A stretch of 64,000 nt of DNA from Ningiella ruwaisensis (GCF_004798935.1 NZ_RAHT01000005.1:124001-188000); one strand, 5' to 3'. Numbered from the stretch's first letter, positions 48,995 to 58,217 are shown. Numbers and translations are program-made. The notes: generated by a model not told the origin, from the sequence alone.

Positions 48995-49921
48995 ATGTTA
49001 TTAGAAACATCTTATCATTCAGCGCAATCATCACTGTCGCATCAAGCAGACAGCGATACAATGGAAAGGATGTCGGCGAACATAGCGGGAAGCTTAGACA
49101 AAACCGTTCAAGAAAAATTGGAAAAAGCTGAACGGGCAGCCAGATTAAAAGCGAAGCGCCAGCGCATTGAGCGACTGCGACAGCACGAAAACCATATGAA
49201 GCAAGAAGCTCAATGGGCATTTGAACATTTCACAAAACACTTTACTGCTGTTAGAGCGCAAACTGCAGAACAATTACAAAGCGCTTACAGAATTCGACAC
49301 GAAGTGTTTTGTGAAGAAATCAAAATATTTGAAGGCAATGCGGCAAGATTAGAGTGTGACACTTACGATGCGTACGCGGAGCAGTGTCTTATACAACACC
49401 GACGTTCACTAGACTATTCAGGTTGTGTTCGCCTGATAATGCCTGAAAAACCGGATCAAATTCTTCCGATTGAAAAGCAAGGCTTAGACTACATCGAAGA
49501 TAAATCAGCTTTGCCAAGTAACTTTGACCGCAATGAAATTGCCGAAGTGTCGCGTATTCTTATACCCAAGGTGTTTAGAAAGCGCAGATTAGATAAGGCT
49601 GCATGTGCCGAAAGCACTGGAATCAACGTTGAGCTGTATGATGAAAACGACGTGCGCTGCTTCCCATTTATCGCTGTTGGTTTATATATGGCTTGCACCG
49701 CTATGTTCAAAAATAGAGGTCGAAAACATATTTACTTCATGGCAGATCCTCGCTTGGGTAAAAGTATGCAAGTTGTCGGTCTAACAATGAAACAAATAGG
49801 ACCTGAATTTGAGTATGTTGGCAGAAGAGTTCCTTACTACATTGATTTTGAGGACTTCTTGAAAAATCTTAAGCCTTCATTTAAGTTTATGTTAAATGAC
49901 TTTCTTAAAACGATTAACTAA
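48995..49921 (+). CDS. PEP-CTERM/exosortase-associated acyltransferase
   Basis: The 308-residue protein matches the GNAT-like acyltransferase family associated with PEP-CTERM/exosortase loci and related to N-acyl amino acid synthases. The core begins near residue 80 with LQSAYRIRHEVFCEEIKIFEG and AARLECDTYD. It has AEVSRILIPKVFRKRR near 190 and a C-terminal part ending in RRVPYYIDFEDFLK. The first 75 residues are an extra basic, helical, coiled-coil-like extension (EKLEKAERAARLKAKRQRIERL). The ATG has GGAG seven bases before it. The acyl product is unknown. Confidence 0.88.
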   Translation: MLLETSYHSAQSSLSHQADSDTMERMSANIAGSLDKTVQEKLEKAERAARLKAKRQRIERLRQHENHMKQEAQWAFEHFTKHFTAVRAQTAEQLQSAYRIRHEVFCEEIKIFEGNAARLECDTYDAYAEQCLIQHRRSLDYSGCVRLIMPEKPDQILPIEKQGLDYIEDKSALPSNFDRNEIAEVSRILIPKVFRKRRLDKAACAESTGINVELYDENDVRCFPFIAVGLYMACTAMFKNRGRKHIYFMADPRLGKSMQVVGLTMKQIGPEFEYVGRRVPYYIDFEDFLKNLKPSFKFMLNDFLKTIN

Positions 49922-49961
49922 CTGACATTTGAGTGGTTAATTTATATCAAATGCTTCCGTT

Positions 49962-50006
49962 AATAAATTGCCGAATGAGTCGATAAAGGACTATCGGCAA
50001 TTTATT
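49962..50006 (+). terminator. hairpin between the acyltransferase and the ThiF-like gene
   Basis: AATAAATTGCCGA and TCGGCAATTTATT form a perfect 13-bp stem with a 19-base loop, followed by TTT. It ends only three bases before the AGGAG ribosome site of the next gene. It works as the acyltransferase terminator and could also control the next gene. Confidence 0.65.
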
Positions 50007-50019
50007 TTTAGGAGATGCG

Positions 50020-50871
50020 ATGTTTGACTACGACAAAGCTTTTTCTCGCAACATTGGTTGGGTAACCAAGCAAGAGCAACAAACTATTAAGAATACCAAA
50101 ATCGCGATAGGTGGTTTGGGTGGCGCCGGCGGTGAACATGCCCTTGCCCTTGCGAGAATGGGTTTCGAAAATTTTCACTTATCAGACTTTGACGAGTTTG
50201 AAGTGCATAACTTTAATCGTCAGGCTGGCGCGTTCATGTCAACGGTTGACAAGCCAAAATGCAATGTAATGGCGAGCATGATACGCGACATCAACCCAAA
50301 TGCTAAAATCACAGAGTTCCCGGATGGTTTGAACGAATCAAACATCGATGCGTTTTTCGATGGTGTTTCAGTTTATGTTGACGGCATTGATTTTTTCGCA
50401 CTAAAAGCAAGAAAGCTGGTCTATCAGGCAGCCCAGGATCGCGGTATTCCGAATTTATTGGCAGCTCCCCTCGGCTTTGGCGTATCGTTAATATGTTTTA
50501 CCAAAGATTCGATGAAGTTTGATGAATATTATCGCTTTAGTGAGAGCAAAACCGAAGAAGAATCTTTCATTAAACTATTGATTGGCCTTTCGCCAGCATT
50601 ACTACATACAAAATATTTAGCTGACCCAAGTGCTGCGAATTTTAAAGAGCAACGCGGCCCTTCTACGCCAATGGCGATAAAGCTATGCTCTGGGTTACTT
50701 TGTTCTAATGTAGTAAAACTAGTATTGGGAAGAGGTAAAGTGGTGACAGCTCCTCGCGTGTTGCAATTTGATGCTTACAGGGATAAATTTGTAACTTCAT
50801 GGTGTCCATTTGGGAATGCAGGCCCCATTCAAAAAATCAAGTTTGCAGTTGCTAAAAAAACAGTATCGTAA
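50020..50871 (+). CDS. E1-like (ThiF/MoeB family) adenylyltransferase
   Basis: This 283-residue enzyme has the ATP-binding motif IAIGGLGGAGGEHALALARMG and the acidic-arginine segment LSDFDEFEVHNFNRQAGAF, both diagnostic of the E1/ThiF fold that adenylates the C-terminus of ubiquitin-like or carrier peptides. The paired CxxC zinc motif of MoeB is missing, and no clear catalytic Cys lies at the usual place. The ATG has AGGAG five bases upstream. It lies between the exosortase-associated acyltransferase and the PEP-CTERM gene. No ubiquitin-like or ThiS-like gene is nearby, so its substrate is unknown. Confidence 0.88.
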   Translation: MFDYDKAFSRNIGWVTKQEQQTIKNTKIAIGGLGGAGGEHALALARMGFENFHLSDFDEFEVHNFNRQAGAFMSTVDKPKCNVMASMIRDINPNAKITEFPDGLNESNIDAFFDGVSVYVDGIDFFALKARKLVYQAAQDRGIPNLLAAPLGFGVSLICFTKDSMKFDEYYRFSESKTEEESFIKLLIGLSPALLHTKYLADPSAANFKEQRGPSTPMAIKLCSGLLCSNVVKLVLGRGKVVTAPRVLQFDAYRDKFVTSWCPFGNAGPIQKIKFAVAKKTVS

Positions 50872-51051
50872 ATAGAATCGTAGCTTTAAACGAGAGTTAC
50901 TCGAGATTTTAAAAAGCACTGACAGAAACGAATATCGGCACGTTTTTCATCTCACCCAGAGACTAAAAAAGGTGTCGATATTTTTAACACATTTGAAAAC
51001 ACCACATATCAAATCAACATTTATCGCATAAAAATCAATACTTTGAAAAGT

Positions 51052-51068
51052 TGGCATTGTGCGTGCTT
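51052..51068 (+). promoter_or_regulatory. sigma-54 promoter of the PEP-CTERM gene
   Basis: TTGGCATTGTGCGTGCTT has GG and GC exactly ten bases apart, the RpoN spacing, with TTGGCA matching the -24 element and TGCTT the -12 element. The expected start near 51078 leaves a 30-base leader to the ribosome site. PEP-CTERM genes are known to be controlled by RpoN with PrsK/PrsR in related systems. Confidence 0.75.
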
Positions 51069-51107
51069 AGGTACTTTGAAAGCAACGAAACCATAAAGGA
51101 AATGAAA

Positions 51108-51887
51108 ATGTTGAAACAAATTAAAAAAGCGACCTTAGCCGCTTCACTAGTGGTAGCGTCCATGGCAGCCTCTGCTACCACAGGTCTTCCGTTTACCTTC
51201 GACGCATCAAGCATCGGCTCGAATGTAAATACAGGGTTAACTCAGTTTACTGGTCCTTATAATGAAGTAATTATGGTTAATCCAGACTCTTCATTCGACG
51301 CTACTGTACTTTTAGACTTCACGTCTTTCAGACGCGGTAGTGACATTGCCCGCGGAACTGGTTTAGCAAGCGACTACGGCATGTATGCGATCATCAATAT
51401 CAACGGTCAATTACTTGAAGGCGGTCCTGATTTTAAAACGGGTAATTGGAACGGTAGCATCGACTTGTGGATTGACCGAAACTTCGATACTGATTCAAAC
51501 TTGGCATCAAGTTTGGTTGGTTTAAATAACGTAGTATTCGGTGCTGGGCAAACTGCAGACGACGATATTCTGTTTAGCTCCACAATTGGTTCAGGTCAGT
51601 CTAACGGTGATGTTGATTCTGCTTCTTTCAGCTTGGGCTCTGACGATGTAGGTCTAACTGCAGTAGGTTCAACATTCTTCACTGCTCCTGATCCTTTTTA
51701 CAACATGCTAATATCGTTTGGTAACTTGGAAGACTTCTTTGCGCAAGTCGACTTCACAAACTTCACTGAATTACAAGATTTCTCAGGTGAAGCTAACGTT
51801 CGCTTTGTTCCAGAGCCTTCAATGATTGGTTTGATCGGTTTAGGTTTGATTGCAATGGGTTTCAGCGCTCGCAGAAATCGAAAATAA
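51108..51887 (+). CDS. PEP-CTERM sorting domain protein
   Basis: This is an exported protein of 259 residues. The signal peptide is KKATLAASLVVASMAASA. The mature domain is Asp/Ser/Gly-rich and beta-like, with no cysteines. The C-terminus has the sorting signal FVPEPSMIGLIGLGLIAMGF, then ARRNRK: the VPEP motif, a hydrophobic helix and a basic end, recognised and cut by exosortase. The start is the ATG at 51108, seven bases after AAGGA. An upstream frame to 51051 would overlap the sigma-54 promoter. It is probably a surface or matrix protein. Its function is unknown. Confidence 0.9.
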   Translation: MLKQIKKATLAASLVVASMAASATTGLPFTFDASSIGSNVNTGLTQFTGPYNEVIMVNPDSSFDATVLLDFTSFRRGSDIARGTGLASDYGMYAIININGQLLEGGPDFKTGNWNGSIDLWIDRNFDTDSNLASSLVGLNNVVFGAGQTADDDILFSSTIGSGQSNGDVDSASFSLGSDDVGLTAVGSTFFTAPDPFYNMLISFGNLEDFFAQVDFTNFTELQDFSGEANVRFVPEPSMIGLIGLGLIAMGFSARRNRK

Positions 51888-51905
51888 ATCAGCTTAACAA
51901 ATATT

Positions 51906-51935
51906 AAAAAAAGCGACTTATGTCGCTTTTTTTTT
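51906..51935 (+). terminator. terminator after the PEP-CTERM gene
   Basis: GCGAC and GTCGC pair around TTAT, extended by A7 on the left and T9 on the right. It separates the PEP-CTERM gene from prsT. Confidence 0.85.
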
Positions 51936-51973
51936 ATCTGTGAATTATGATTGCGAGAAACATAGGAGGTTTC

Positions 51974-54538
51974 ATGCTCAATTACCAGAAGGTATTTTTA
52001 CTAACATCGTTTACACTTTTTCTCTTCGCTTGTGGAAACAATTTATCCGAAAAAGAAATTTTATCTGAATCTTTAATAGCTTCAGAAGAAGGACAATATA
52101 ACAAAGCTGAGATACTTCTAAAGAATTTCTTAACAGAAAACAGCGAATCTGATGAAGCCAGGAGGCTTCTTTCTGACATTCTTGCAAGTCAAGGAAAGTA
52201 TCAGGAAGCTGAGCATCAATATCTAAAAACTACAGGTTCATATTCAACAACTTCTTCAGAAAAGCGAATGGAAACGCTTTATATGCTAGGCCAAATGGAG
52301 GATTTGATCACCTTTTGGGAAAGCTTGGATAGCAAAGAGAAAAATACAGGTCAGCATGCTCAGTTTATTTATTCTCTTGTAAAATCAAGACTGGAAGGCG
52401 ACTTAAAGTATTTAAGTCAATTTGAGAAACAAGAGAGCACTCCTCCAGTTTTATCAAGCCTGTTCGATGCCACACAGAGCTTTTCTGAAAACCAAGAAGA
52501 ACCAGAGTACATAGACGATTTATTAAAGATTGTTGAAGCATACAATGAAGCAAAACAGGATTGGCTTTTCACTCATATTACTGCAAATATGCTATTTACC
52601 AATCAACAATTTAAAAAGGCATCAGATTATTTTAAGAATCTTATTAGCCTGCGTCCGAAATTTAGTCGACTTAAATTATCGCTTGCGTCTGCACTTGTTG
52701 AGGCTAAGCTGTGGAGCGAAGCTGAAATAACCGTTGATGAGATTTTAGCGCAATCTAAAAACCAGGCGATCGCTAACCAACTCAAATCACTTATCCTGCT
52801 AAATAAAAACGATGTTCAAAATGCTAAGGTATATATCGAAAGAGCAATAAGTGCAGGATTTACCAGTAAAGCTAACTACTTAATTGCAGGATCAATTAAC
52901 TTTCAGTTGAACAACTATGAACAAAGTATTTCGCAGCTTGAGCGTGGTTTATCTGGCATAAATCAACGCACGCCATATCACGATCTTCTTATTTACCTCA
53001 GAGCACAGGCCAATAGTGCTGACGTAGAAATTGCCGCGATTGAAAAGAATAAAATTAGATCTTTAAACGACATAGAGTTTGTTTCGAGAGTACTAGGAGG
53101 CTTAAACGTAGCTGGTCAACAAGATGAAATCAGCAAATTATTAGTTAACGCTAAATTAGACGACCAAGCTTCTGATATTGCTAAAGTAGAGTTTTATTTA
53201 ATCAAGCCTCCCATTGAAGAACAGGAAATCGAATCTAATATATCGGCTAGTAGAGCAATTTTGCAGGAAAGCATGAAAAATCCTGAATTGTATTCAAATC
53301 AACAAATCATGTTGGTTAAAAGTAATATCGTAAATAGTTATCTTGCAGAGGATAAATATCAAGCTGCAGAGGAAGAAGTTACGTCTTGGATTGATAATGA
53401 GCCGTCCAATATTCAGAATAAATTTTACTTGGCTGAAATTTATAACTTGCAAGGCCGTTTTACAGATAGCATTTCATTGCTGGAACCTTTAACTGCTGAC
53501 TTTAATAATTACGTTGGCTCTCAATTACTTTCCTATGCATATCTTCAATTAAAAGAATACGCTAAAGCCAAAAGTGTGGTGATTAACGAGTTAGCAGAGT
53601 CGCCTTATAACTTGGATATGCTCAAGCAACTCGTTGCGCTTGAGAAAAGAACAAATGAGAACTTAAGTGAACGTGTGCGGGGAATATATTCCAATCCCAC
53701 CTCAAGTGTTGCTGATGCTCTTTCACTGTCGCTCTACTTCAGTATGCACGAGAGGTTTTCAGCCGCCATTGAAGTTTTAACCAAGTTAAATGAGCAAGCC
53801 AGAAAGACGCCCGCGTTTTACTATACGCTCGCTGAGACCTATATTCGAAACAATCAGAACGATAAAGCGGTAAAAGTACTGGAGCAAGTGTCTGGCTTGA
53901 ATAATCTTAAAGTTGACGAAGCCCTCAATTTATCTCAAACATTTGAAAAACTAAATTTAACTGAAGCGAACATTAAGTTTTTGGAACAGTTTGGTGCCAA
54001 TAATCCATATAATAACCAAGTTCACCTTCAACTTGCCAAGGCTTACTTTGCAGATGGCAACTATATGAAAACAATCGAAAAAGTTGATGAACTGACAGTA
54101 AATTCCCAAGCTGGCACAATATTGAAGGCAAAATCTCTCCTCAATATTGGTGATATCAATAAAGCGGAACCCCTGTTTAAACGAGCATTCCAACGCTCTC
54201 CATCAGAAGTAACAGTTGTGGAATATGCTCAATTCTTGGTGCAAACGAACAGAACAAAAGAGGCGCTAACCATACTACGAGATTTTAATGAATCAAACGG
54301 CATGCCGCTTAATTCTACTTTACTGCTAGCCACGTTGGTAGACGCTAGGGCCTCTGTTAGGCTTTACGAACGAGTGTTGCAATTATCGCCTAACAATATT
54401 GTTGCGTTAAATAATCTGGCGCTAGCACTGCACGAGCTAAATCAAACCCAGCGCGCGCGCGAATACGCGAGTAAAGCAGCGTCTATTTCACCAAACAACT
54501 CGGTTGTGCAAGAAACTTTAGCAACTGTGAATCAGTAG
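51974..54538 (+). CDS. prsT: PEP-CTERM system TPR-repeat lipoprotein PrsT
   Basis: This lipoprotein of about 854 residues is built almost wholly of tetratricopeptide repeats. The signal ends in the lipobox TLFLFAC. Repeats run from about residue 35 (ASEEGQYNKAEILLKNFL) to the end (NNIVALNNLALALHELNQTQRAREYASKAASISP). I chose the ATG at 51974 because AGGAGG lies four bases upstream and the lipoprotein signal follows directly. An earlier in-frame ATG at 51947 adds nine residues. PrsT is a marker of XrtA-type exosortase/exopolysaccharide systems and probably serves as a periplasmic or outer-membrane assembly scaffold. Confidence 0.88.
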   Translation: MLNYQKVFLLTSFTLFLFACGNNLSEKEILSESLIASEEGQYNKAEILLKNFLTENSESDEARRLLSDILASQGKYQEAEHQYLKTTGSYSTTSSEKRMETLYMLGQMEDLITFWESLDSKEKNTGQHAQFIYSLVKSRLEGDLKYLSQFEKQESTPPVLSSLFDATQSFSENQEEPEYIDDLLKIVEAYNEAKQDWLFTHITANMLFTNQQFKKASDYFKNLISLRPKFSRLKLSLASALVEAKLWSEAEITVDEILAQSKNQAIANQLKSLILLNKNDVQNAKVYIERAISAGFTSKANYLIAGSINFQLNNYEQSISQLERGLSGINQRTPYHDLLIYLRAQANSADVEIAAIEKNKIRSLNDIEFVSRVLGGLNVAGQQDEISKLLVNAKLDDQASDIAKVEFYLIKPPIEEQEIESNISASRAILQESMKNPELYSNQQIMLVKSNIVNSYLAEDKYQAAEEEVTSWIDNEPSNIQNKFYLAEIYNLQGRFTDSISLLEPLTADFNNYVGSQLLSYAYLQLKEYAKAKSVVINELAESPYNLDMLKQLVALEKRTNENLSERVRGIYSNPTSSVADALSLSLYFSMHERFSAAIEVLTKLNEQARKTPAFYYTLAETYIRNNQNDKAVKVLEQVSGLNNLKVDEALNLSQTFEKLNLTEANIKFLEQFGANNPYNNQVHLQLAKAYFADGNYMKTIEKVDELTVNSQAGTILKAKSLLNIGDINKAEPLFKRAFQRSPSEVTVVEYAQFLVQTNRTKEALTILRDFNESNGMPLNSTLLLATLVDARASVRLYERVLQLSPNNIVALNNLALALHELNQTQRAREYASKAASISPNNSVVQETLATVNQ

Positions 54539-54546
54539 AAACTTAT

Positions 54547-55140
54547 TTAACGACATTTAACAACTTTAGCCGGATTGCCTGCAACAATGCTTTTTGCAGG
54601 CACATCTGATGTCACAACGCTTCCTGCTGCGACAATGCTTTTGTCGCCAACGTTCGCCATAATAAGCGCGCCGTTTCCAATCCAGCAATCCTTTCCAATC
54701 CTAATAAGAGAAAAGGCGCCTCCCTGTTCTCGTATTGGTGTGTTCAAATCTTCAAAATTATGTTGCTGCTTGCCGCTCATAATATGCACACCGCTTCCAA
54801 GCAAGGTATCGTTCCCAATTTCACATTTACCAATGTTGCACTGTGGGCCTATATACACCCCTGAACCAATAGAAGTATCCGTCTGGGATAAAATTGTGCC
54901 GAAAGAAATAAGCGCATGCGCATCGCAATGTCGCAATGCTAATCGGTAAAACGCGGCGCGCAGGTATGCACCAACTTTTCCCGGAAAAAGGCTTAAAAAT
55001 TGACTATGCGCCGACAACGACGCATCTGCAGTCCCCAAAACTTTGAAGATGATAAAGCTTAAAAAAAATGGAAGTATCAATAAGATACAAAACCAATGAG
55101 CTAAAAATTTCGCACTTCTTTTAATTACAGCCAAGTTCAT
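54547..55140 (-). CDS. hexapeptide-repeat acetyltransferase, membrane-anchored
   Basis: This 197-residue left-handed beta-helix acyltransferase of the WcaF/serine acetyltransferase group has an N-terminal membrane helix (HWFCILLILPFFLSFIIFKVL). The hexapeptide region is at about 85-190 (ISFGTILSQTDTSIGSGVYIGPQCNIG, GKDCWIGNGALIMANVGDKSIVAAGSVVTSDVPA). It probably O-acetylates exopolysaccharide at the inner membrane face. It is a single gene opposite to its neighbours. Confidence 0.88.
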   Translation of the reverse strand: MNLAVIKRSAKFLAHWFCILLILPFFLSFIIFKVLGTADASLSAHSQFLSLFPGKVGAYLRAAFYRLALRHCDAHALISFGTILSQTDTSIGSGVYIGPQCNIGKCEIGNDTLLGSGVHIMSGKQQHNFEDLNTPIREQGGAFSLIRIGKDCWIGNGALIMANVGDKSIVAAGSVVTSDVPAKSIVAGNPAKVVKCR

Positions 55141-55241
55141 TTATCGCATCGTTTTGTTTATTTAAAAAGTCAGAGCTATAGTAACCTCAACTTGGGATAA
55201 GCGATAGTGCAAACATTTGTTTTAACACTGCATTCATTAGC

Positions 55242-55261
55242 TTATCACCAAGTGGTGATAA
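55242..55261. promoter_or_regulatory. 20-bp palindrome, candidate operator
   Basis: TTATCACCA and TGGTGATAA are exact reverse complements around AG. It lies in the 260-base divergent gap between the acetyltransferase and the deacetylase operon, 140 bases before the latter's start. Its symmetry fits a dimeric repressor site or an RNA hairpin. Confidence 0.45.
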
Positions 55262-55401
55262 AAACGTGAAGCACTAGGCGCAGAAGCGACGTAATAGCCT
55301 ATTGCAAGTAAGTTGATTTATACTGCGCTGTGCATTAGATTAACACCTTCGCGACAAGTGCAGAAAAAGAGCACAGCAAGGGCATAAAGAGGACGCTTTA
55401 T

Positions 55402-56391
55402 ATGCATCGAATGCATCAGGGATCAGCATTGCATCAGAATCAATTGGAACAACCATTACTGATTGTTGTTGTCGATACTGAAGAAGAATTTGATTGGACA
55501 GCCCCACCAGATCGAAACGAAACCGGCGTTTCACATATGCAACATGTGCATTTGACTCACGATATCTGTGTTGAATATGGTCTGTCACCCTGCTATGTCG
55601 TTGACTATCCTATCGCATCTAAACCAGATGCTTATCAAATACTTCAAGACTTCAAAAATAAATCTCAATGTGAAATAGGAGCGCATCTCCACCCTTGGGT
55701 GACTCCACCTATGATAGAAGAGCTGTCGGTGGCCAACATGTATCCGGGCAATTTACCCGAAGACATTGAGTACAAAAAGCTAGCGAGTTTAGTCAGCAAA
55801 ATACAGGAAAACTTTTCAGACGCACCAACCAGCTATAAGGCAGGAAGATACGGCTTTGGTCCGCACACTTTAAAAACCATCGAAAAGCTTGGGTTTACCG
55901 TGGATTTATCGTATTGCCCACCCATCAATCATAGCGCAGATGGCGGGCCAGATTATAGCCGCTGTAACTCAAATCTCTTTCGGTTTGATAACAGTCATAT
56001 ATTAGGTATACCTATTACTGGTGCATTTACTGGCATGCTTGGTAAGCAGGCACCGAGTATTTTCGAATTGAGCCAAAAGTTCGAGGCAGTCAAACTACCG
56101 GGAATTCTTTCTCGCTTAAATATATTGGATCGACTTATACTCTCACCTGAAGGTTACACAAGCGACGAACACATAAAGTTAACAAACTTTTTATATAATC
56201 AGGGTCAGCGCGTTTTCACCTGGAGCTTTCATAGCCCAACGGTCGTTCCGGGTCACACGGAGTATGTACAAAGCAAACAAGACCAACACGTTTACCTCGA
56301 CAAGTTTAAACGTTTTTTTGATTTCTTTTTTAATACACTTAATGGGCGTGCAGCAACGCCAGCTCAAATATACAAAATGATGGAGAAGTAA
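55402..56391 (+). CDS. WalW-type polysaccharide deacetylase family protein
   Basis: This 329-residue protein belongs to the NodB-like deacetylase superfamily in its WalW branch. Strand one is LLIVVVDTEEEFDWTAPPDR with the catalytic/metal Asp, the metal His pair is in CEIGAHLHPWVTPP, and SYKAGRYGFGPHTLKTIEKLGF matches the next conserved segment. HSPTVVPG near residue 275 fits the last motif. No signal peptide is seen, so it probably acts in the cytoplasm on lipid-linked or nucleotide-activated sugars. It starts a plus-strand operon with the carbamoyltransferase. Confidence 0.85.
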   Translation: MHRMHQGSALHQNQLEQPLLIVVVDTEEEFDWTAPPDRNETGVSHMQHVHLTHDICVEYGLSPCYVVDYPIASKPDAYQILQDFKNKSQCEIGAHLHPWVTPPMIEELSVANMYPGNLPEDIEYKKLASLVSKIQENFSDAPTSYKAGRYGFGPHTLKTIEKLGFTVDLSYCPPINHSADGGPDYSRCNSNLFRFDNSHILGIPITGAFTGMLGKQAPSIFELSQKFEAVKLPGILSRLNILDRLILSPEGYTSDEHIKLTNFLYNQGQRVFTWSFHSPTVVPGHTEYVQSKQDQHVYLDKFKRFFDFFFNTLNGRAATPAQIYKMMEK

Positions 56392-56393
56392 CA

Positions 56394-58217
56394 ATGATTG
56401 TTATGGGAATTTCCCCTTTAGATAAAGACGCAACAGTTTCAATCGTCAAGGATGGCGAAATATTATTTGCAGCTGGCGAAGAGCGATTTTCAAGAAATAA
56501 ACAGCAAGATGGATTTCCGTATCTCGCTGTAGAGCAGGCCCTTGAGTATACTGGATTAAGTGTAAAAGATATTGACAAAGTTGCTTACGCCTTTTTAGAG
56601 GCTGATAAAGAAAAAGAAATTTTCACTAAAAACCTCGAAAACGAAAAGCAGTTTATTGAGCAGTTTGATGCGCCAGATGTTGGCCAAATGATCAAAGAAG
56701 CGAAAACCAAAGTGCCCAAGCGTAAAGATGCTATCCATGGTTTAAAAGACCCGAACGAGAAAATGGATAAAAGCATCTTACATAAAACCTTTTACAATGT
56801 TGCTGGCAAAAGTGGCTCGCTCTCAACTAAAGCGGCCTTAGACGGTTCACAAGAATGGGCAAAAGTCGCGGAAGAAGGTCATAAAGCGTATCAAAAGCAA
56901 TTGTTAGAGGGGCTTGAAAAACTGGGCCTTAAAGACAAGCTTGTTCGCTTGGACCATCATATGACACATGCTGCGAATGCGTACTTGACTAGCGGCTTTG
57001 ATCGCGCACTTTGCATTACCCTCGATGGATATGGAACCGGTTTAGCAGGTTCTGTAAGCATCGCTGAGGGAGGTAAAATCAAGCGCGTACACGGTGTGAA
57101 ATATCCAAGCTCGCTTGGCACGATGTATGAACATGTCACCTCTAGCTTGGGTTTTAAACCAAGTAGACACGAAGGAAAAATTGTGGGACTAGCCAGCTAT
57201 GGTGATCCCGATATATTAACGCCACTGTTGCTAAGTCGCATTCATCAAGAGAATGGAGACTTCAAAATTTATCAGGCTAACAATATTTATCTGTCTCGTT
57301 TACTAGCATCTGAATTTCCGAAGATTGACGTTGCCGCAGCCTATCAAAAGGTACTCGAACTTGTTGCGAAAGACTTTGTTGAATACTGGGTGAATAAAAC
57401 CGGTATTGATAAAGTCGTGCTTTCCGGTGGTGTAACCGCTAACGTAAAACTGAATCAACGTATTTTTGAAGTCGATGGCGTAAACGAGATTTACGTCTAT
57501 CCAAACATGGGCGATGGTGGGTGTGGAACAGGCGCAGCGCTTTATCTAAGTTCAAAAGGCGTCCGACCCAGCATTGAAAATGCTTATTGCGGACCTGACT
57601 TTAGCGCTGATCAAATGAAAAAAGCCCTGGACGATGCAAACCTAAGTTACAGTGAGCCGGAAAACTATGCCCAACAGGTCGCTCAGCTGATTCACGACGG
57701 GAATGTTGTGGCTCGATTTGATGGAAGAATGGAATATGGTCCCAGAGCTTTAGGAAACCGTTCAATCATGTATCACGGAAGAGAGCCAGAAGTGAACCAG
57801 TGGTTAAATAAACGATTAGGTCGCACTGAATTTATGCCTTTTGCACCTGTAACATTATTTGAACACAGAGAAGCCTGCTATAACAATATCAAAGGTGCCG
57901 AGCACGCAGCCGAATTTATGACAATTACTTTTGACTGTACCGATAAGATGAAAAACGACTGCCCAGCGGCTGTTCACATTGATGGCACCGCACGGCCACA
58001 ATTGATCAAACGGGAAGTTAATCAAGGCTATTACGATATCCTGTTTGAATATCACAAAATCAGTGGCATCCCGAGTTTAATTAACACAAGCTTTAATATG
58101 CATGAAGAACCCATTGTGTGCTCACCAGAAGATGCCGTTAGAGCCTTTTTACAAGGTAAACTCGATTACTTGGCGATGGGCCCATTTTTGGTTGAACACC
58201 CTGAGAGAAACGCATAA
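56394..58217 (+). CDS. carbamoyltransferase (NodU/CmcH family)
   Basis: This 607-residue enzyme probably transfers a carbamoyl group from carbamoyl phosphate to a sugar hydroxyl using ATP. Its N-terminal domain has MGISPLDKDATVSIVKDGEILFAAGEERFSR and the iron-site DHHMTHAANAYLTSGF. The ATPase core has LDGYGTGLAGSVS and VVLSGGVTANVKLN. The C-terminal domain has MEYGPRALGNRSIMYH. It starts two bases after the deacetylase stop, so both probably modify the same glycan. Confidence 0.93.
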   Translation: MIVMGISPLDKDATVSIVKDGEILFAAGEERFSRNKQQDGFPYLAVEQALEYTGLSVKDIDKVAYAFLEADKEKEIFTKNLENEKQFIEQFDAPDVGQMIKEAKTKVPKRKDAIHGLKDPNEKMDKSILHKTFYNVAGKSGSLSTKAALDGSQEWAKVAEEGHKAYQKQLLEGLEKLGLKDKLVRLDHHMTHAANAYLTSGFDRALCITLDGYGTGLAGSVSIAEGGKIKRVHGVKYPSSLGTMYEHVTSSLGFKPSRHEGKIVGLASYGDPDILTPLLLSRIHQENGDFKIYQANNIYLSRLLASEFPKIDVAAAYQKVLELVAKDFVEYWVNKTGIDKVVLSGGVTANVKLNQRIFEVDGVNEIYVYPNMGDGGCGTGAALYLSSKGVRPSIENAYCGPDFSADQMKKALDDANLSYSEPENYAQQVAQLIHDGNVVARFDGRMEYGPRALGNRSIMYHGREPEVNQWLNKRLGRTEFMPFAPVTLFEHREACYNNIKGAEHAAEFMTITFDCTDKMKNDCPAAVHIDGTARPQLIKREVNQGYYDILFEYHKISGIPSLINTSFNMHEEPIVCSPEDAVRAFLQGKLDYLAMGPFLVEHPERNA

